From NCBI RefSeq assembly GCF_006788895.1, contig NZ_VFRA01000001.1, positions 1,922,001 to 1,986,000 on the forward strand: DNA of 64,000 nucleotides, in the 5' to 3' direction. Shown piece by piece: positions 13,889-23,255 of the stretch. Below the pieces are notes generated by a model that saw only the letters and a list, made by a program, of their open reading frames with translations, was not told the DNA's origin and did not search any database. The stretch's first letter is position 1, and every line of letters starts with the position of its first letter. The position numbers were made by a program, and so were the translations under genes. Source of the DNA: Rhodoglobus vestalii. GTDB taxonomy: Bacteria; Actinomycetota; Actinomycetes; Actinomycetales; Microbacteriaceae.

Positions 13889-15156
13889 GACACCAGTGTG
13901 ACAGTCAGCACGTCGCCCGCGAACACTTCGGTGACATCTTCCGGCACCAGCGCCAGAGCGTTTGCTTTTGCGAGACTCGCCACGAGGTACGAACCCGAAC
14001 CACCAGCGGTCGCTGGACGAATGGATGCCGTGCCGGCGTCATCCCAGTCGACTATCGTCGGCATATATTGGGCGCGCCCCGCGGGGCTTCGCCAACCCAC
14101 GCTGGTGGTGACACGTTGTGTATAGCGGAAAATCTGCGACCGCCCCGCCATCGTGAGCAACGCCGGGCGCACGAATGCCTCGAAGGAAACAAAGACGCTC
14201 ACCGGGTTTCCGGGCAGAGCAAAAATGGCGGGGCCGGTCGCCGCTGTCGTCGGCTCACCCGCGACAGGGAATCGGCCGAAACCCTGCGGCTTGCCGGGCT
14301 GCATCCGAACCGGACCAAACCACACCCCCAGGGGCGCAAGAACGGCCTTCACAATGTCGTAGGCGCCAACGCTCACTCCTCCGGAGGTGACAAAAGCATC
14401 GACCTGGTCGGCGTGTGTTCGCAGAATTTCTTCGAAGGCATTGTTGTCGTCCGGCACGGAACCCAGCTGAATCGGGATGCCACCACCCTCGGCGATCATT
14501 GCCGCGAGTAGCAGCGAGTTTGAGTCATGGATCTGGCCGCGTTCGAGCGGTGTGCCAGGCTCGCGCAGCTCGGAACCCGTTGACAGTACCCCAACTCGGG
14601 GTGCCGGATAGACCGACAGATCGCTGACTCCGACCGCGGCAGCGGCAGCGAGATCGCGGGGGCCCAGCACACGCCCTGCCGTCAGCACGGTGTCGCCGGT
14701 TCGCACGTCTGCGCCCTCGCGGCGGATGTGTGCGGCAGCCTGAGGAGCACGTGAAATAAGCACGGTTTGTGTGCCCTGATCGGTGTCCTCGATCGGCACG
14801 ATGCAATCCGCGTCATCCGGCACCGCGGCTCCGGTCATGATTCGGGCGGCCTCACCGGAGCCGAGCCGCGGGTTCTCAGCTGAGCCGGCCGGGAGATCTG
14901 CCACAACCCGGAACGCGACGGGGGTCTCCGCAGTTGCGGCGGCGGCATCCACTCTCCGCAGCGCGTACCCGTCCATGGCGGAATTGTCGAAGCTTGGCAC
15001 AGAGACGGCGGCGTGCACGTCTTCGGCGAGCGTAAGGTTCAGTGCGTGAGCGATGGGGATGGTGACGGCGGGTAACCGAGTGACGCTGCCGAGAATGCGG
15101 TCGAGATGTTCAGTGACGCTCAGCGGCGGGGAAGCTGTGGGAGCGCCAAGGGTCAT
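13885..15156 (-). CDS. moeA: Molybdopterin molybdenumtransferase MoeA
   Basis: 423 residues, a full-length MoeA. SFDNSAMDGYAL near residue 55 and a MoCF domain with VGVLSTGSEL and TSGGVSVGAYDIVK, then the PGKPQGFG and ALPGNPVSVFVSFEAFVRPAL motifs. It inserts molybdate into adenylylated molybdopterin. It forms a two-gene operon with moaC. Confidence 0.96.
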   Translation of the reverse strand: MTLGAPTASPPLSVTEHLDRILGSVTRLPAVTIPIAHALNLTLAEDVHAAVSVPSFDNSAMDGYALRRVDAAAATAETPVAFRVVADLPAGSAENPRLGSGEAARIMTGAAVPDDADCIVPIEDTDQGTQTVLISRAPQAAAHIRREGADVRTGDTVLTAGRVLGPRDLAAAAAVGVSDLSVYPAPRVGVLSTGSELREPGTPLERGQIHDSNSLLLAAMIAEGGGIPIQLGSVPDDNNAFEEILRTHADQVDAFVTSGGVSVGAYDIVKAVLAPLGVWFGPVRMQPGKPQGFGRFPVAGEPTTAATGPAIFALPGNPVSVFVSFEAFVRPALLTMAGRSQIFRYTQRVTTSVGWRSPAGRAQYMPTIVDWDDAGTASIRPATAGGSGSYLVASLAKANALALVPEDVTEVFAGDVLTVTLVS

Positions 15157-15251
15157 GTTCTTACCCTAACCAATCGAGAATAGGCCCCGTCGGCGCAGAA
15201 CCGGTCGAATTCCCCCGAAACTCACGCTGTTGCGGTGATAAGATCCGAAAT

Positions 15252-15668
15252 ATGACGCAGTATCGGATTAGCGAAGCCGCCCAACTTCTTGGGGTCAGTG
15301 ACGACACAATTCGGCGATGGATTGCGGCCGAGGGGCTGGCTGTGTCGCTGGATGATGCCGGGCGTCAGGTGGTGCGCGGTGCAGACCTCGCTCAGCGTGC
15401 TCAAGAGCGAGCGCAGCAGGCCCAGCAGCCTCAGGGCCGTTCTGACTCGGTGAGTAGCGCGCGCAACCGGATGGTGGGGCTGGTCACCCGCATTGTGAGT
15501 GACACCGTGATGTCGCAGGTTGAGTTGCAGTGCGGCCCCCACCGGATTGTTTCGCTGATGTCGACAGAAGCCGTGCGCGACTTAGGCCTCGAAGTTGGGT
15601 CGCTTGCCGCTGCTGTCATTAAAGCAACCATGGTCATTGTTGAGTCGCCTAAAGAGCGCACGCAGTGA
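15252..15668 (+). CDS. MerR-type HTH plus TOBE (molbindin) protein, ModE-like
   Basis: 138 residues. An N-terminal helix-turn-helix (YRISEAAQLLGVSDDTIRRW) of the MerR/excisionase type, a Gln/Arg-rich linker, then a C-terminal TOBE domain (NRMVGLVTRIVSDTVMSQVE, ending AAAVIKATMVIVE) of the molybdate-binding kind. It overlaps modA by GTGA, so it is the first gene of the modABC operon. It is either a molybdate-responsive regulator or a molybdate store; the DNA-binding domain differs from the winged helix of classical ModE. Confidence 0.88.
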   Translation: MTQYRISEAAQLLGVSDDTIRRWIAAEGLAVSLDDAGRQVVRGADLAQRAQERAQQAQQPQGRSDSVSSARNRMVGLVTRIVSDTVMSQVELQCGPHRIVSLMSTEAVRDLGLEVGSLAAAVIKATMVIVESPKERTQ

Positions 15669-16519
15669 ACTCTCTCACGAAGCATCGTGGAGGCAGCGGT
15701 CGCAACGGAAGCCGTCACCACCGCCGTAATCGCCGCACCTCGACAGCTCTCGCCGTGGCGTCGCTCTCCTTGGCCGCGACGATCGGCTTTGCGGGCTGCG
15801 CCCCGGTCGACTCGCCAGCGGCATCCGATTCGTCGGGTCAGCAACTTCAGGGCGAGATCACCATCTTTGCCGCGGCCTCGCTGTCGGCGTCATTCACAGA
15901 ACTCGCCGAGGCCTTTACGGCAGCCAACCCCGGTGTGACCGTGGCTCCCATTTCGTTCGACGGATCATCGACGCTCGCCACCCAGATCGTCGAGGGTGCG
16001 CCGGTCGACGTATTCGCTTCTGCAGACGAAGCCACCATGGAAAAGGTTGCCGAGGAGCTCGCCAGCACCCCTGTCCTGTTTGCCAGCAACCTGCTGCAGC
16101 TTGCCGTTCAGCCCGGCAACCCCCTCGACATCGCGGGGCTGGCCGACCTCCCGCGGCCAGAGCTGCAACTCGCTCTCTGCGCCCCCGAAGTGCCCTGCGG
16201 TGTGGCATCCCGCACGATCCTCAAGGCTCACGGGGTAGCGGTGACGCCGGTGACCGAGGAACAGAACGTGAAGGCGGTGCTCACCAAGGTGAAAGCTGGT
16301 GAAGTGGATGCCGGACTCGTCTATGTCACCGACGTTCAGGATTCTGCGGGAGCAGTTGACGGCGTTCCCATCCCTGGCGCCGAGAGGGTCCGCAACAGCT
16401 ACCCAATCGCAACGATGGCTGCCTCGCAACAGCCGGACATTGCCGAAGCATTCGTGAGCTTTGTGCTCTCGGATGAGGGCCAGACTATTCTCGCCACCTA
16501 CGGCTTCTCGAGACCGTGA
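15665..16519 (+). CDS. modA: Molybdate ABC transporter substrate-binding lipoprotein ModA
   Basis: 284 residues, GTG start overlapping the preceding stop. A long basic N-region leads into a lipoprotein signal (ATIGFAGCAPV). The mature part has the ModA signature ITIFAAASLSASFTELAEAF, then ASADEATMEKV and VDAGLVYVTDVQDSAG. It binds molybdate or tungstate outside the membrane and delivers it to ModB. Confidence 0.94.
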   Translation: MNSLTKHRGGSGRNGSRHHRRNRRTSTALAVASLSLAATIGFAGCAPVDSPAASDSSGQQLQGEITIFAAASLSASFTELAEAFTAANPGVTVAPISFDGSSTLATQIVEGAPVDVFASADEATMEKVAEELASTPVLFASNLLQLAVQPGNPLDIAGLADLPRPELQLALCAPEVPCGVASRTILKAHGVAVTPVTEEQNVKAVLTKVKAGEVDAGLVYVTDVQDSAGAVDGVPIPGAERVRNSYPIATMAASQQPDIAEAFVSFVLSDEGQTILATYGFSRP

Positions 16520-17388
16520 CCGTGACCGAAACTGTGACCGTGACCTCGACCGAAACTGTGACCGCAACCGCAACCAAACGCTCTCCGATCAGAACCGGAG
16601 CGGCAATCCCGCGGCTTCTCTACATCCCGGCGGTGGTCGGTCTTGCGCTGCTGATCCTCCCCATTGTGGGGCTGTTTCTGCGGGCGGACTGGCCACGGGT
16701 GCCGGCCGCCATAATGTCGGCTGAGGCACAGTCTGCTCTCGGCCTTTCCCTGCAGACGGCGCTCTCGTCGACGGTGCTGTGCATCATTGTCGGAGTGCCC
16801 CTCGCGCTCCTGATTGCCCGATCCGGTAGTCGTGTTGCGGGGCTCCTGCGGGCGTTGACGACACTGCCGCTGGTCATGCCCCCACTGGTCGGCGGCATCG
16901 CGCTGCTCTACCTTCTGGGGCGCAACGGTCTTGTTGGCAGTGGCCTAGAGCTGGCGTTCGGCATCCGCATACCGTTTACGACCGCCGCCGTGGTGATCGC
17001 GCAATCCTTTGTGGCGCTGCCGTTCTTGGTCATTTCCGTTGAAGGGGCGCTGCGCACAGCTGGCACACGTTTCGAGACGGTGGCCGCAACGCTGGGCGCT
17101 GGGCGCTGGATGGTCTTTCGGCGAGTGACACTCCCGTTGATCATGCCCGGTCTTCTTGCCGGAACGGTGCTGTGCTTCGCGCGGGCGCTCGGAGAATTCG
17201 GGGCCACCGCACTGTTCGCGGGCAACGCCGCCGGCATCACCCGCACCATGCCGCTGGCGATCTACACGGCGTTTAATGGTGCGGGCGTGAGTCAAGATTC
17301 CGCCATCGCACTCTCGCTTCTGCTCATCGTTGTCTCCATCGTCATCCTGTTTCTCCTGCGCAGTTGGCGCACAACCCCGGAGCTCTGA
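16516..17388 (+). CDS. modB: Molybdate ABC transporter permease ModB
   Basis: 290 residues, five to six transmembrane helices. The cytoplasmic loop that docks on the ATPase reads VAATLGAGRWMVFRRVTLPL, with the EAA-type pattern, followed by ARALGEFGATALFAGN. The N-terminal ~20 residues (TVTETVTVTSTETVTATATK) are a Thr/Val/Glu low-complexity tail encoded by short DNA repeats and absent from typical ModB; a later start may be the ancestral one. It overlaps modA by 4 bp. Confidence 0.93.
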   Translation: MTVTETVTVTSTETVTATATKRSPIRTGAAIPRLLYIPAVVGLALLILPIVGLFLRADWPRVPAAIMSAEAQSALGLSLQTALSSTVLCIIVGVPLALLIARSGSRVAGLLRALTTLPLVMPPLVGGIALLYLLGRNGLVGSGLELAFGIRIPFTTAAVVIAQSFVALPFLVISVEGALRTAGTRFETVAATLGAGRWMVFRRVTLPLIMPGLLAGTVLCFARALGEFGATALFAGNAAGITRTMPLAIYTAFNGAGVSQDSAIALSLLLIVVSIVILFLLRSWRTTPEL

Positions 17389-17391
17389 TCG

Positions 17392-18645
17392 ATGATGGTG
17401 GATGTCGACCTTCTGGTGCACCGTGGCCCCTTCACCCTCGATGTGAGTGTCTCGGTCGCGCCGGGAGAGACTCTCGCACTGCTGGGCCCCAACGGCTCGG
17501 GTAAATCAACCATGTTGGCGGCGATTGCGGGCCTGCTGACTCCGGATCGCGGCACGATCGTGGTCGGCGGGAAGGTGCTGACACAGGTATCAGACGCATC
17601 GGACGCATCAGACGCATCGGGGCGCAATAGTCAGGTGCCCGCTCACCGGCGTCGGATCGGGTTGCTCGGCCAAGATCCGCTGCTGTTTCCCCATCTCAGT
17701 GCGCTCGAGAATGTCGCTTTTGGGCTGCGCTCGCAGGGGATAACGGCGTCGTTGGCGCGGGCACGTGCCCGGCAGTGGATTGAGGATGTCGGGCTGGCGT
17801 CGTTTGCGGATCGCCGACCGGCAGAGCTTTCCGGAGGGCAACAACAGCGCATCGCTATCGCCCGAGTGCTGGCCACCGAACCCGACGTGCTGCTGTTCGA
17901 CGAGCCAATGGCAGCGTTAGATGTGCAGAACGCGTCGCTGGTGCGCACGCTGTTACGCGAGCGCCTCGCCGAACGCCATGCGGCCCGCCACGCCACCGCT
18001 GCGGGGCGCGGCACCGGTCGTAGCTCAGTTGCGCCCGCCACCATCGTCGTCACGCACAACGTCGTCGACGCACTCGTGCTCGCAGACCGTGTTGCGATTC
18101 TTGATCGGGGTCGAATCATCGACATCGGTGTTGTCGCCCGGGTACTGGGCCAACCGGCAAACCTGTTCGCCGCCACCCTCGTCGGCCTCAACCTGATCGA
18201 GGGAATCGTTGAAACGCCAGAACTGGTGCGCACACCAGACGGCCGCCGATTTTCGCCCGAAAACCGACTCCCCCCGGTCGGCACAGAGGTTTCTGTCGTG
18301 TTCCCGCCGTCTGCGGTAACGGTGAGTTCGGTACGAGCTGCGACCGGCGCCACCGCGCCCGCGATGCCCAATTCGTGGCGCGCAACGCTCGAACTGCTTG
18401 AGCCCGGAGTCAATGGGATCCGGCTGACTTTCTGCAATGACACGGTTGCTGCAGAGGCGCCGCCCACACAACTGCTGGCTCAGCAACTGTCTGCAGGTGA
18501 CGATGTCACAGCATCCATCGATCCCGCCGCTGTCACGGTCTATCCACGCCAGTCGGCAGTACCGAAAGTCCCGGCAGTACCGAAAGTCCCGGCAGTGCCG
18601 AAAGTCCCGGCGGTGCCGAAAGGGCCCGGCAAGGCTCTGCCGTGA
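17392..18645 (+). CDS. modC: Molybdate ABC transporter ATPase ModC
   Basis: 417 residues. Walker A GPNGSGKST, signature LSGGQQQRIAIARVLA, Walker B VLLFDEPMAALD, H-loop TIVVTHN, then a C-terminal TOBE region (~ residues 280-390). Two repeat-encoded insertions are odd: a DASDASDAS stretch near residue 67 and a C-terminal tail of four PAVPKV-type repeats. These expand the protein without touching the ATPase motifs. It energises ModB-mediated molybdate import. Confidence 0.94.
   Translation: MMVDVDLLVHRGPFTLDVSVSVAPGETLALLGPNGSGKSTMLAAIAGLLTPDRGTIVVGGKVLTQVSDASDASDASGRNSQVPAHRRRIGLLGQDPLLFPHLSALENVAFGLRSQGITASLARARARQWIEDVGLASFADRRPAELSGGQQQRIAIARVLATEPDVLLFDEPMAALDVQNASLVRTLLRERLAERHAARHATAAGRGTGRSSVAPATIVVTHNVVDALVLADRVAILDRGRIIDIGVVARVLGQPANLFAATLVGLNLIEGIVETPELVRTPDGRRFSPENRLPPVGTEVSVVFPPSAVTVSSVRAATGATAPAMPNSWRATLELLEPGVNGIRLTFCNDTVAAEAPPTQLLAQQLSAGDDVTASIDPAAVTVYPRQSAVPKVPAVPKVPAVPKVPAVPKGPGKALP
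18554..18625 (+). repeat. In-frame 18-bp minisatellite in modC
   Basis: Four consecutive 18-bp units, the first two identical (CGGCAGTACCGAAAGTCC), encoding PAVPKV-like hexapeptides at the C-terminus of ModC. Copy number is likely to vary between strains. Confidence 0.8.
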
Positions 18646-18668
18646 GGCGTGTTTGGTAGAGTTCGCGC

Positions 18669-19526
18669 ATGCGCGTGACACGGCTCAGAGTGTACCCAGT
18701 GAAATCTTTTGCCGGCAGCGATGTCGATTCCGCCAGGGTAAATCCGTGGGGGCTGGAGCAGGATCGCCGCTGGGCGCTCGTCGATAGCGCAGGTGACACA
18801 ATCACGGCCCGCGCGCACAATCAGCTGCTGGGTCTCACCGCCCAGACCCTTAGGGACACGGTGCTGCAGGTCTCTGATCGCGACGGGGGAGTGGTCACCG
18901 TCGACATGCGGGACGGCGGGGAGACCACCGCCGTGAACCACAGTGGTCAGGGCACAGCGGTGGCTGCGCCTGCTGAGATCAATCGCTGGTTGAGCGAACG
19001 CCTAGAGCTGGGAGTGCGACTGGTGTGGCAGCCCGATCCGACGGTGCGATCCATTGCCAGCGAGGATGGCGGCGAGGCGGGCGATGTCGTATCGCTTGCG
19101 GATGCCGCACCGCTACTTCTGGTCGCGGAGTCATCACTGCGCCAACTCGATGACTGGACAGAGCAGCAAACTGAACCGTTGGATGTGGTGAGGTTCCGCC
19201 GCAATGTCGTCATTGATGGCGCTGAACCCTTTGTTGAAGAGAGCTGGTCGGGCGTCACGATTGGCGATGTGCGGTTTCGAGTCACGATGATTTGCGACCG
19301 CTGTGTGATGACCACGGTTGAGCCGTCCACCCTGGTGCGCGGCACGGAGCCGATTCGAACTTTGGCGGCGCGTCGCAGACGGGACAACAAAACGTGGTTC
19401 GGCATCCGTCTCACTCCGCTTGATCCGGGTCGAATTCACTTGGGAGATCAGGTGCAGGTGCTGGGCGCGGAGCAGGTGCAGCCGCAGGTGCAGGCCCAGG
19501 GCGCGGAACTGCGGAGAACCGAGTGA
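18669..19526 (+). CDS. MOSC-domain protein
   Basis: 285 residues. The N-terminal beta-barrel ([20 protein letters not shown], then [13 protein letters not shown]) is MOSC_N. The C-terminal MOSC domain holds [10 protein letters not shown] and the conserved cysteine in [15 protein letters not shown] proteins of the YcbX/mARC type transfer sulfur or act as molybdenum hydroxylamine reductases. Placed between modC and moaA and overlapping moaA by 4 bp, it may itself use the cofactor made by this cluster. Confidence 0.9.
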   Translation: MRVTRLRVYPVKSFAGSDVDSARVNPWGLEQDRRWALVDSAGDTITARAHNQLLGLTAQTLRDTVLQVSDRDGGVVTVDMRDGGETTAVNHSGQGTAVAAPAEINRWLSERLELGVRLVWQPDPTVRSIASEDGGEAGDVVSLADAAPLLLVAESSLRQLDDWTEQQTEPLDVVRFRRNVVIDGAEPFVEESWSGVTIGDVRFRVTMICDRCVMTTVEPSTLVRGTEPIRTLAARRRRDNKTWFGIRLTPLDPGRIHLGDQVQVLGAEQVQPQVQAQGAELRRTE

Positions 19527-20548
19527 TAGACGCGCGGGGGCGACCACTGCACGACATCCGCTTCTCTGTCACGGATCGTTGCAACTTTCGCTGTGTCTAC
19601 TGCATGCCGAAAGAGATTTTCGGGCGGGACTACGCTTTCATGCCGCGGGATGAACTGTTGAGCTTTGAAGAAATCACCCGACTGGCACGGCTCGCGGCGG
19701 CGCACGGTGTCGAAAAAATTCGGTTAACCGGTGGCGAACCCCTCCTGCGCAAAGGGCTGCCCGACCTCATTGCCATGCTTGCCGAACTCAGAACGCCAGC
19801 CGGTGAAGCGCTCGATTTGGCGGTCACCACCAACGGTTCGGCCCTCGCCTTCTTGGCGCAGGATCTGAAGGACGCCGGCCTGAAGCGGGTAACGGTGTCA
19901 CTCGACTCTCTCGACGATGCGACCTTCCGCTCGATGAACGATGTCAACTTTCCGGTGAAGAACATCCTCCACGGGCTCGACGTCGCCCAAAAGGTGGGGC
20001 TCGGGCCCATCAAAGTGAACATGGTGGTGAAGAAGGGCCACAACGATCAGGACATTGTTGCCATGGCGCGCCACTTCACAGACACCCCGGTCATCCTGCG
20101 CTTCATTGAATACATGGATGTCGGTACCACCAACGGCTGGCAGGTGGGCGAGGTCGTGCCCTCGGCCGACGTCATCGCGCGCATCAACGCCGAGCTCCCC
20201 TTAGAAGAAATTGAGCCCAACTACACCGGTGAAACGTCGCAGCGCTGGCGCTACCGTGACGGTGGTGGAGAGATCGGCGTAATCTCAAGCGTCACCCAGT
20301 CGTTCTGCCACTCCTGCTCTCGCGCCCGAATCTCGGTCGATGGAAAGCTCTACACCTGTCTGTTTGCGAGCTCCGGGCACGACCTCCGGGCTCTGATGCG
20401 TGATGGATGCTCAGACGACAAGCTGTCGGCTGTCATGGCACAGATCTGGCGCGACCGAACCGACCGCTACTCAGAGCTACGGTCACTCAATACCAAACGA
20501 CCCACTGACGGTACCCAGAAGATTGAGATGTCCTACATTGGTGGCTGA
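19523..20548 (+). CDS. moaA: GTP 3',8-cyclase MoaA
   Basis: 341 residues. The radical-SAM cluster Cys20, Cys24 and Cys27 in CNFRCVYC, the SAM motif [11 protein letters not shown], the second cluster [19 protein letters not shown], and the essential C-terminal Gly-Gly (SYIGG). It turns GTP into 3',8-cyclo-7,8-dihydro-GTP, the substrate of MoaC. It overlaps the MOSC gene and runs directly into moaD. Confidence 0.97.
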   Translation: MIDARGRPLHDIRFSVTDRCNFRCVYCMPKEIFGRDYAFMPRDELLSFEEITRLARLAAAHGVEKIRLTGGEPLLRKGLPDLIAMLAELRTPAGEALDLAVTTNGSALAFLAQDLKDAGLKRVTVSLDSLDDATFRSMNDVNFPVKNILHGLDVAQKVGLGPIKVNMVVKKGHNDQDIVAMARHFTDTPVILRFIEYMDVGTTNGWQVGEVVPSADVIARINAELPLEEIEPNYTGETSQRWRYRDGGGEIGVISSVTQSFCHSCSRARISVDGKLYTCLFASSGHDLRALMRDGCSDDKLSAVMAQIWRDRTDRYSELRSLNTKRPTDGTQKIEMSYIGG

Positions 20549-20549
20549 C

Positions 20550-20795
20550 ATGACCCTGCACGTACGCTATTTCGCGGCAGCCGCCGATGCTGCTGGCAGG
20601 GACGAAGAACAACTCGCAATTGAGGATGGCGCGACCTTGAACACACTCAAGGTGATGCTCATTGATCGCTACGGCGAGCTGATGCAGCGCGTCGTAGAGT
20701 CGGGCTCATTCCTGATTGACGGTGTTGTGCGCCGCGACCCAGCGGAATCGGTCGGTTCGCGCGTCGACGTACTGCCTCCGTTCGCCGGCGGTTAG
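20550..20795 (+). CDS. moaD: Molybdopterin synthase small subunit MoaD
   Basis: 81 residues, ubiquitin-like. It ends in the Gly-Gly tail (LPPFAGG) that is thiocarboxylated as sulfur donor. The ATG is 2 nt past the moaA stop; a GTG at 20541 overlapping moaA is an alternative. It pairs with MoaE, encoded convergently next door. Confidence 0.92.
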   Translation: MTLHVRYFAAAADAAGRDEEQLAIEDGATLNTLKVMLIDRYGELMQRVVESGSFLIDGVVRRDPAESVGSRVDVLPPFAGG

Positions 20796-20805
20796 GGCGA
20801 CGCTT

Positions 20806-21231
20806 CTACAGCCCCACCCACTCGGCGGTTCCATCGATAAGCCTTTGGCGTTTCCAGATGGGTACGGTCGATTTGATGCGTTCGACAAGAAGTTCGCACG
20901 CGTCGAAAGCCTCACGGCGATGCGCAGCTGCCACGGCGGCGACCAGAGCAACGTCACCAATCTCAAGGTGACCGGTGCGATGTGCCGCAGCGATTGCCAG
21001 CCCCGTTTCGACCGCCACCGCAGCGCAGCATTCGGCCAAGATTCGCTGTGCTTCAGGATGCGCCTGATATTCGAGCGATCGCACACTTTCGCCACCGTCG
21101 TGGTTGCGCACCACGCCCGAGAACAAGACAACCGCACCAGAGGCGGGCGATTCGACCGCGCGTCGTATCGCGGATTCATCGATCTCAGTCTCCGTGATGA
21201 CCGCCACACGCACGAGTTCGTTGGTGTCCAT
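20806..21231 (-). CDS. moaE: Molybdopterin synthase large subunit MoaE
   Basis: 141 residues. VVLFSGVVRNHDGGESVRSL, HRTGHLEIGDVALVAAVAAA and the active-site lysine region ERIKSTVPIWKRQ are all present. With MoaD it adds two sulfurs to cyclic pyranopterin to make molybdopterin. It follows moeB in a minus-strand operon with a 3-bp gap. Confidence 0.95.
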   Translation of the reverse strand: MDTNELVRVAVITETEIDESAIRRAVESPASGAVVLFSGVVRNHDGGESVRSLEYQAHPEAQRILAECCAAVAVETGLAIAAAHRTGHLEIGDVALVAAVAAAHRREAFDACELLVERIKSTVPIWKRQRLIDGTAEWVGL

Positions 21232-21234
21232 TTT

Positions 21235-22365
21235 TTAGTACCTCGCCAGCGCAGGATCAATTGTCTGGGCGTAATCGTCGATGCCGCCCACCAGATGGCG
21301 GACGTTGCTGAATCCGGCGTTTTGCAGCAGGTGGAGGGCGTGTTCGCTCCGCGTGCCGTGGTGGCAGAACAGCACAACAGGAATGTCCCGGCGGATTTCG
21401 TCGAGGTGGCTTTCTAACTGACCCAGCGGGAACAGCTCCGAGGGCTCGATTGTCACGATCATCCGTTCGAACGGCTCTCGAACATCAATCACCTGGAGGG
21501 GATCGCCAGCGTTGAGAAGCGAACTGAGCTCGCTGGAGTCGATGGTGTCGCTGGAGCCTGCTATGTCGCTCGCATCTCTCGCCACTCCGCAGAAGACTTC
21601 ATAGTCAATCAGCTCCGTGATCGGGTTCACGTCACTGCTTGCGGCGTATTCAACTTCGCGGAATCGGCCAGTGAGTGCGTCGTAGGTTGTCACCCTGCCA
21701 ATGAGGGGCTCGCCGATTCCCGTGAGGAGTTTCACGGTTTCCGAGCACATGATGGCACCGATTAGGGCGCACACGGACGGCAAAACTCCCCCCTCGGCGC
21801 AGGACAGCACAGTGCCTGGTGCGGGAGGCACAGGAAAGAGATCGCGATAGGTGGGGCCGTGACCGACCCAAGCGACACCGGCTTGGCCCCCGTAACCGAG
21901 GATCGCCCCCCAGACCAACGGGATCCCCGTGATGGCGGCCGCATCATTCACCAGATAGCGCGTCGCGAAGTTGTCGCTGCCATCAAGCACCAGATCGTAG
22001 CCCGCAAATAATTCGAGCGCATTAGTTGAGTCCAAGTGAACGCTGTGATGGTGAATCTTAATGTCAGGATCAATTCGGGCCACTGTTTCGGTGACAGAAT
22101 CAAGTTTGCTGCGTCCAACATCCGCAATTCCATGGGCGAGTTGGCGATGCAGGTTTGACAGCTCCACCACATCAGTGTCGATCACACCAATGGTGCCGAC
22201 GCCCATTGCCGCCAGCGCAGGAACAGTGGCGCTGCCGAGCCCGCCAGCGCCAACGACGAGCACTTTCGCGGTGCTGAGCCGCTGCTGCGAGGTCTCACCG
22301 AAATGAGGATTAGCAAGCTGACGCGAATAGCGAATCAGGCGTTCTGAGCTGAGCGAGGCAGTCAT
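21235..22365 (-). CDS. moeB: MoeB/ThiF adenylyltransferase fused to rhodanese
   Basis: 376 residues. Residues ~20-250 are an E1-like adenylation domain (VVGAGGLGSATVPALAAMGV, DLVLDGSDNFATRYLVND). The C-terminal ~100 residues are a rhodanese with active loop CHHGTRS. Such MoeBR fusions adenylate the MoaD tail and supply the sulfur in one polypeptide. The zinc CxxC pairs typical of E. coli MoeB are not evident. The start abuts the stop of the mobA remnant (TAATG). Confidence 0.93.
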   Translation of the reverse strand: MTASLSSERLIRYSRQLANPHFGETSQQRLSTAKVLVVGAGGLGSATVPALAAMGVGTIGVIDTDVVELSNLHRQLAHGIADVGRSKLDSVTETVARIDPDIKIHHHSVHLDSTNALELFAGYDLVLDGSDNFATRYLVNDAAAITGIPLVWGAILGYGGQAGVAWVGHGPTYRDLFPVPPAPGTVLSCAEGGVLPSVCALIGAIMCSETVKLLTGIGEPLIGRVTTYDALTGRFREVEYAASSDVNPITELIDYEVFCGVARDASDIAGSSDTIDSSELSSLLNAGDPLQVIDVREPFERMIVTIEPSELFPLGQLESHLDEIRRDIPVVLFCHHGTRSEHALHLLQNAGFSNVRHLVGGIDDYAQTIDPALARY

Positions 22366-22586
22366 TATTTCGTGGTGCCCGGCTGGGGTGCACCGGCCCG
22401 GTTCGCCTCACACTCAGCCGCGAGGGCCGCGGCCGGCCCAGAAAATGCTGGATCCTCGCGCGTGACGAACACTGCCGCGCCGGCATGGTCAAGAAGGCTG
22501 TGACCATCTACCTGAAGCGATGCTTTGGCAATGGACCCTAATCGGGAGGAGCGACCTCCGGCGAGTACCGCTTCATCGATCAGCAT
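22365..22586 (-). pseudogene. mobA: Truncated, internally deleted mobA (molybdenum cofactor guanylyltransferase)
   Basis: 73 residues. It starts with the NTP-transferase signature AVLAGGRSSRLGSIAKASLQ and continues VDGHSLLDHA, then jumps to VFVTREDPAFSGPAAALAAE, a motif normally some 40 residues further on, and stops at about a third of the family's usual ~190 residues. The internal stretch and the whole C-terminal half are missing. The reading frame stays open and is coupled to moeB, so a short product may be made, but guanylyltransferase activity is unlikely. Confidence 0.75.
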
Positions 22587-22817
22587 GCAGCCACTCTAAG
22601 CGACGGACTCGAAAGCGCCATCGTCCGACAAGGGGGAAGATTCCTCGGCCTGCTCTCTTGCCCCTGTTGGGCTAACTTTTCGCGTGGGCCAGTTCCACCC
22701 CTGCCCCACCAGATGGTTGATGGACATGGGACTGGACTGCAATGATCCTCGCCCCAATGACACTGCGTTGATGAAGTTGACGTTCTGCACGCCGTTCACG
22801 GCGTATCTGTTTACGAT
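22587..22817. other. Intergenic region between mobA remnant and DUF6328-like gene
   Basis: About 230 bp between divergent genes. Any frame here lacks a ribosome-binding site and family signature. Probably carries promoters for both directions. Confidence 0.4.
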
Positions 22818-23255
22818 ATGGGGGTGAGCGCAAACAAGTCGGACACCGACTCCCACAGCGACGGGAGAGATGAGACTGCAATAGAACGCAGCGACCGCAA
22901 CTGGACCGAAATCTTGCCAGAGCTGCGCGTCATCCAGACAGGCACACAGATCCTCACCGGCTTCCTGCTGACCCTCGCTTTTCAGCCCCGCTTCACCGAA
23001 CTCGACCAGCATCAGGTCGAGCTCTACCTGGCCTTAGTGACCGTAGCAGTGCTCGCCACAGTGCTCGCACTCACACCCGTGAGCCTGCACCGCGCCCTCT
23101 TTGGGCGTAGATCTAAACCGCGATTGGTGACGTTATCCGACCGACTGCTCAAGATCACCCTCGTGGTGGTTTCGTTGACAATAACGGGCACAGCGATGCT
23201 CATCTTTGATGTGGTTGTTGGTCGGGCGGCAGCACCACGGCCGGCACAGACATGA
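22818..23255 (+). CDS. DUF6328-like small membrane protein
   Basis: 145 residues with a charged N-terminus and three hydrophobic helices (QILTGFLLTLAFQPRF, LYLALVTVAVLATVLAL, TLVVVSLTITGTAMLIFD). The motif ELRVIQTGTQILTGFLLTLAFQ is that of DUF6328. Function unknown. The start could be the GTG two codons on. It overlaps the CoA-transferase gene by 4 bp. Confidence 0.7.
   Translation: MGVSANKSDTDSHSDGRDETAIERSDRNWTEILPELRVIQTGTQILTGFLLTLAFQPRFTELDQHQVELYLALVTVAVLATVLALTPVSLHRALFGRRSKPRLVTLSDRLLKITLVVVSLTITGTAMLIFDVVVGRAAAPRPAQT

Noticed and set aside
22596..23012. A 138-residue minus-strand frame
   Set aside because: Half of it is antisense to the DUF6328-like gene and it has no family signature.
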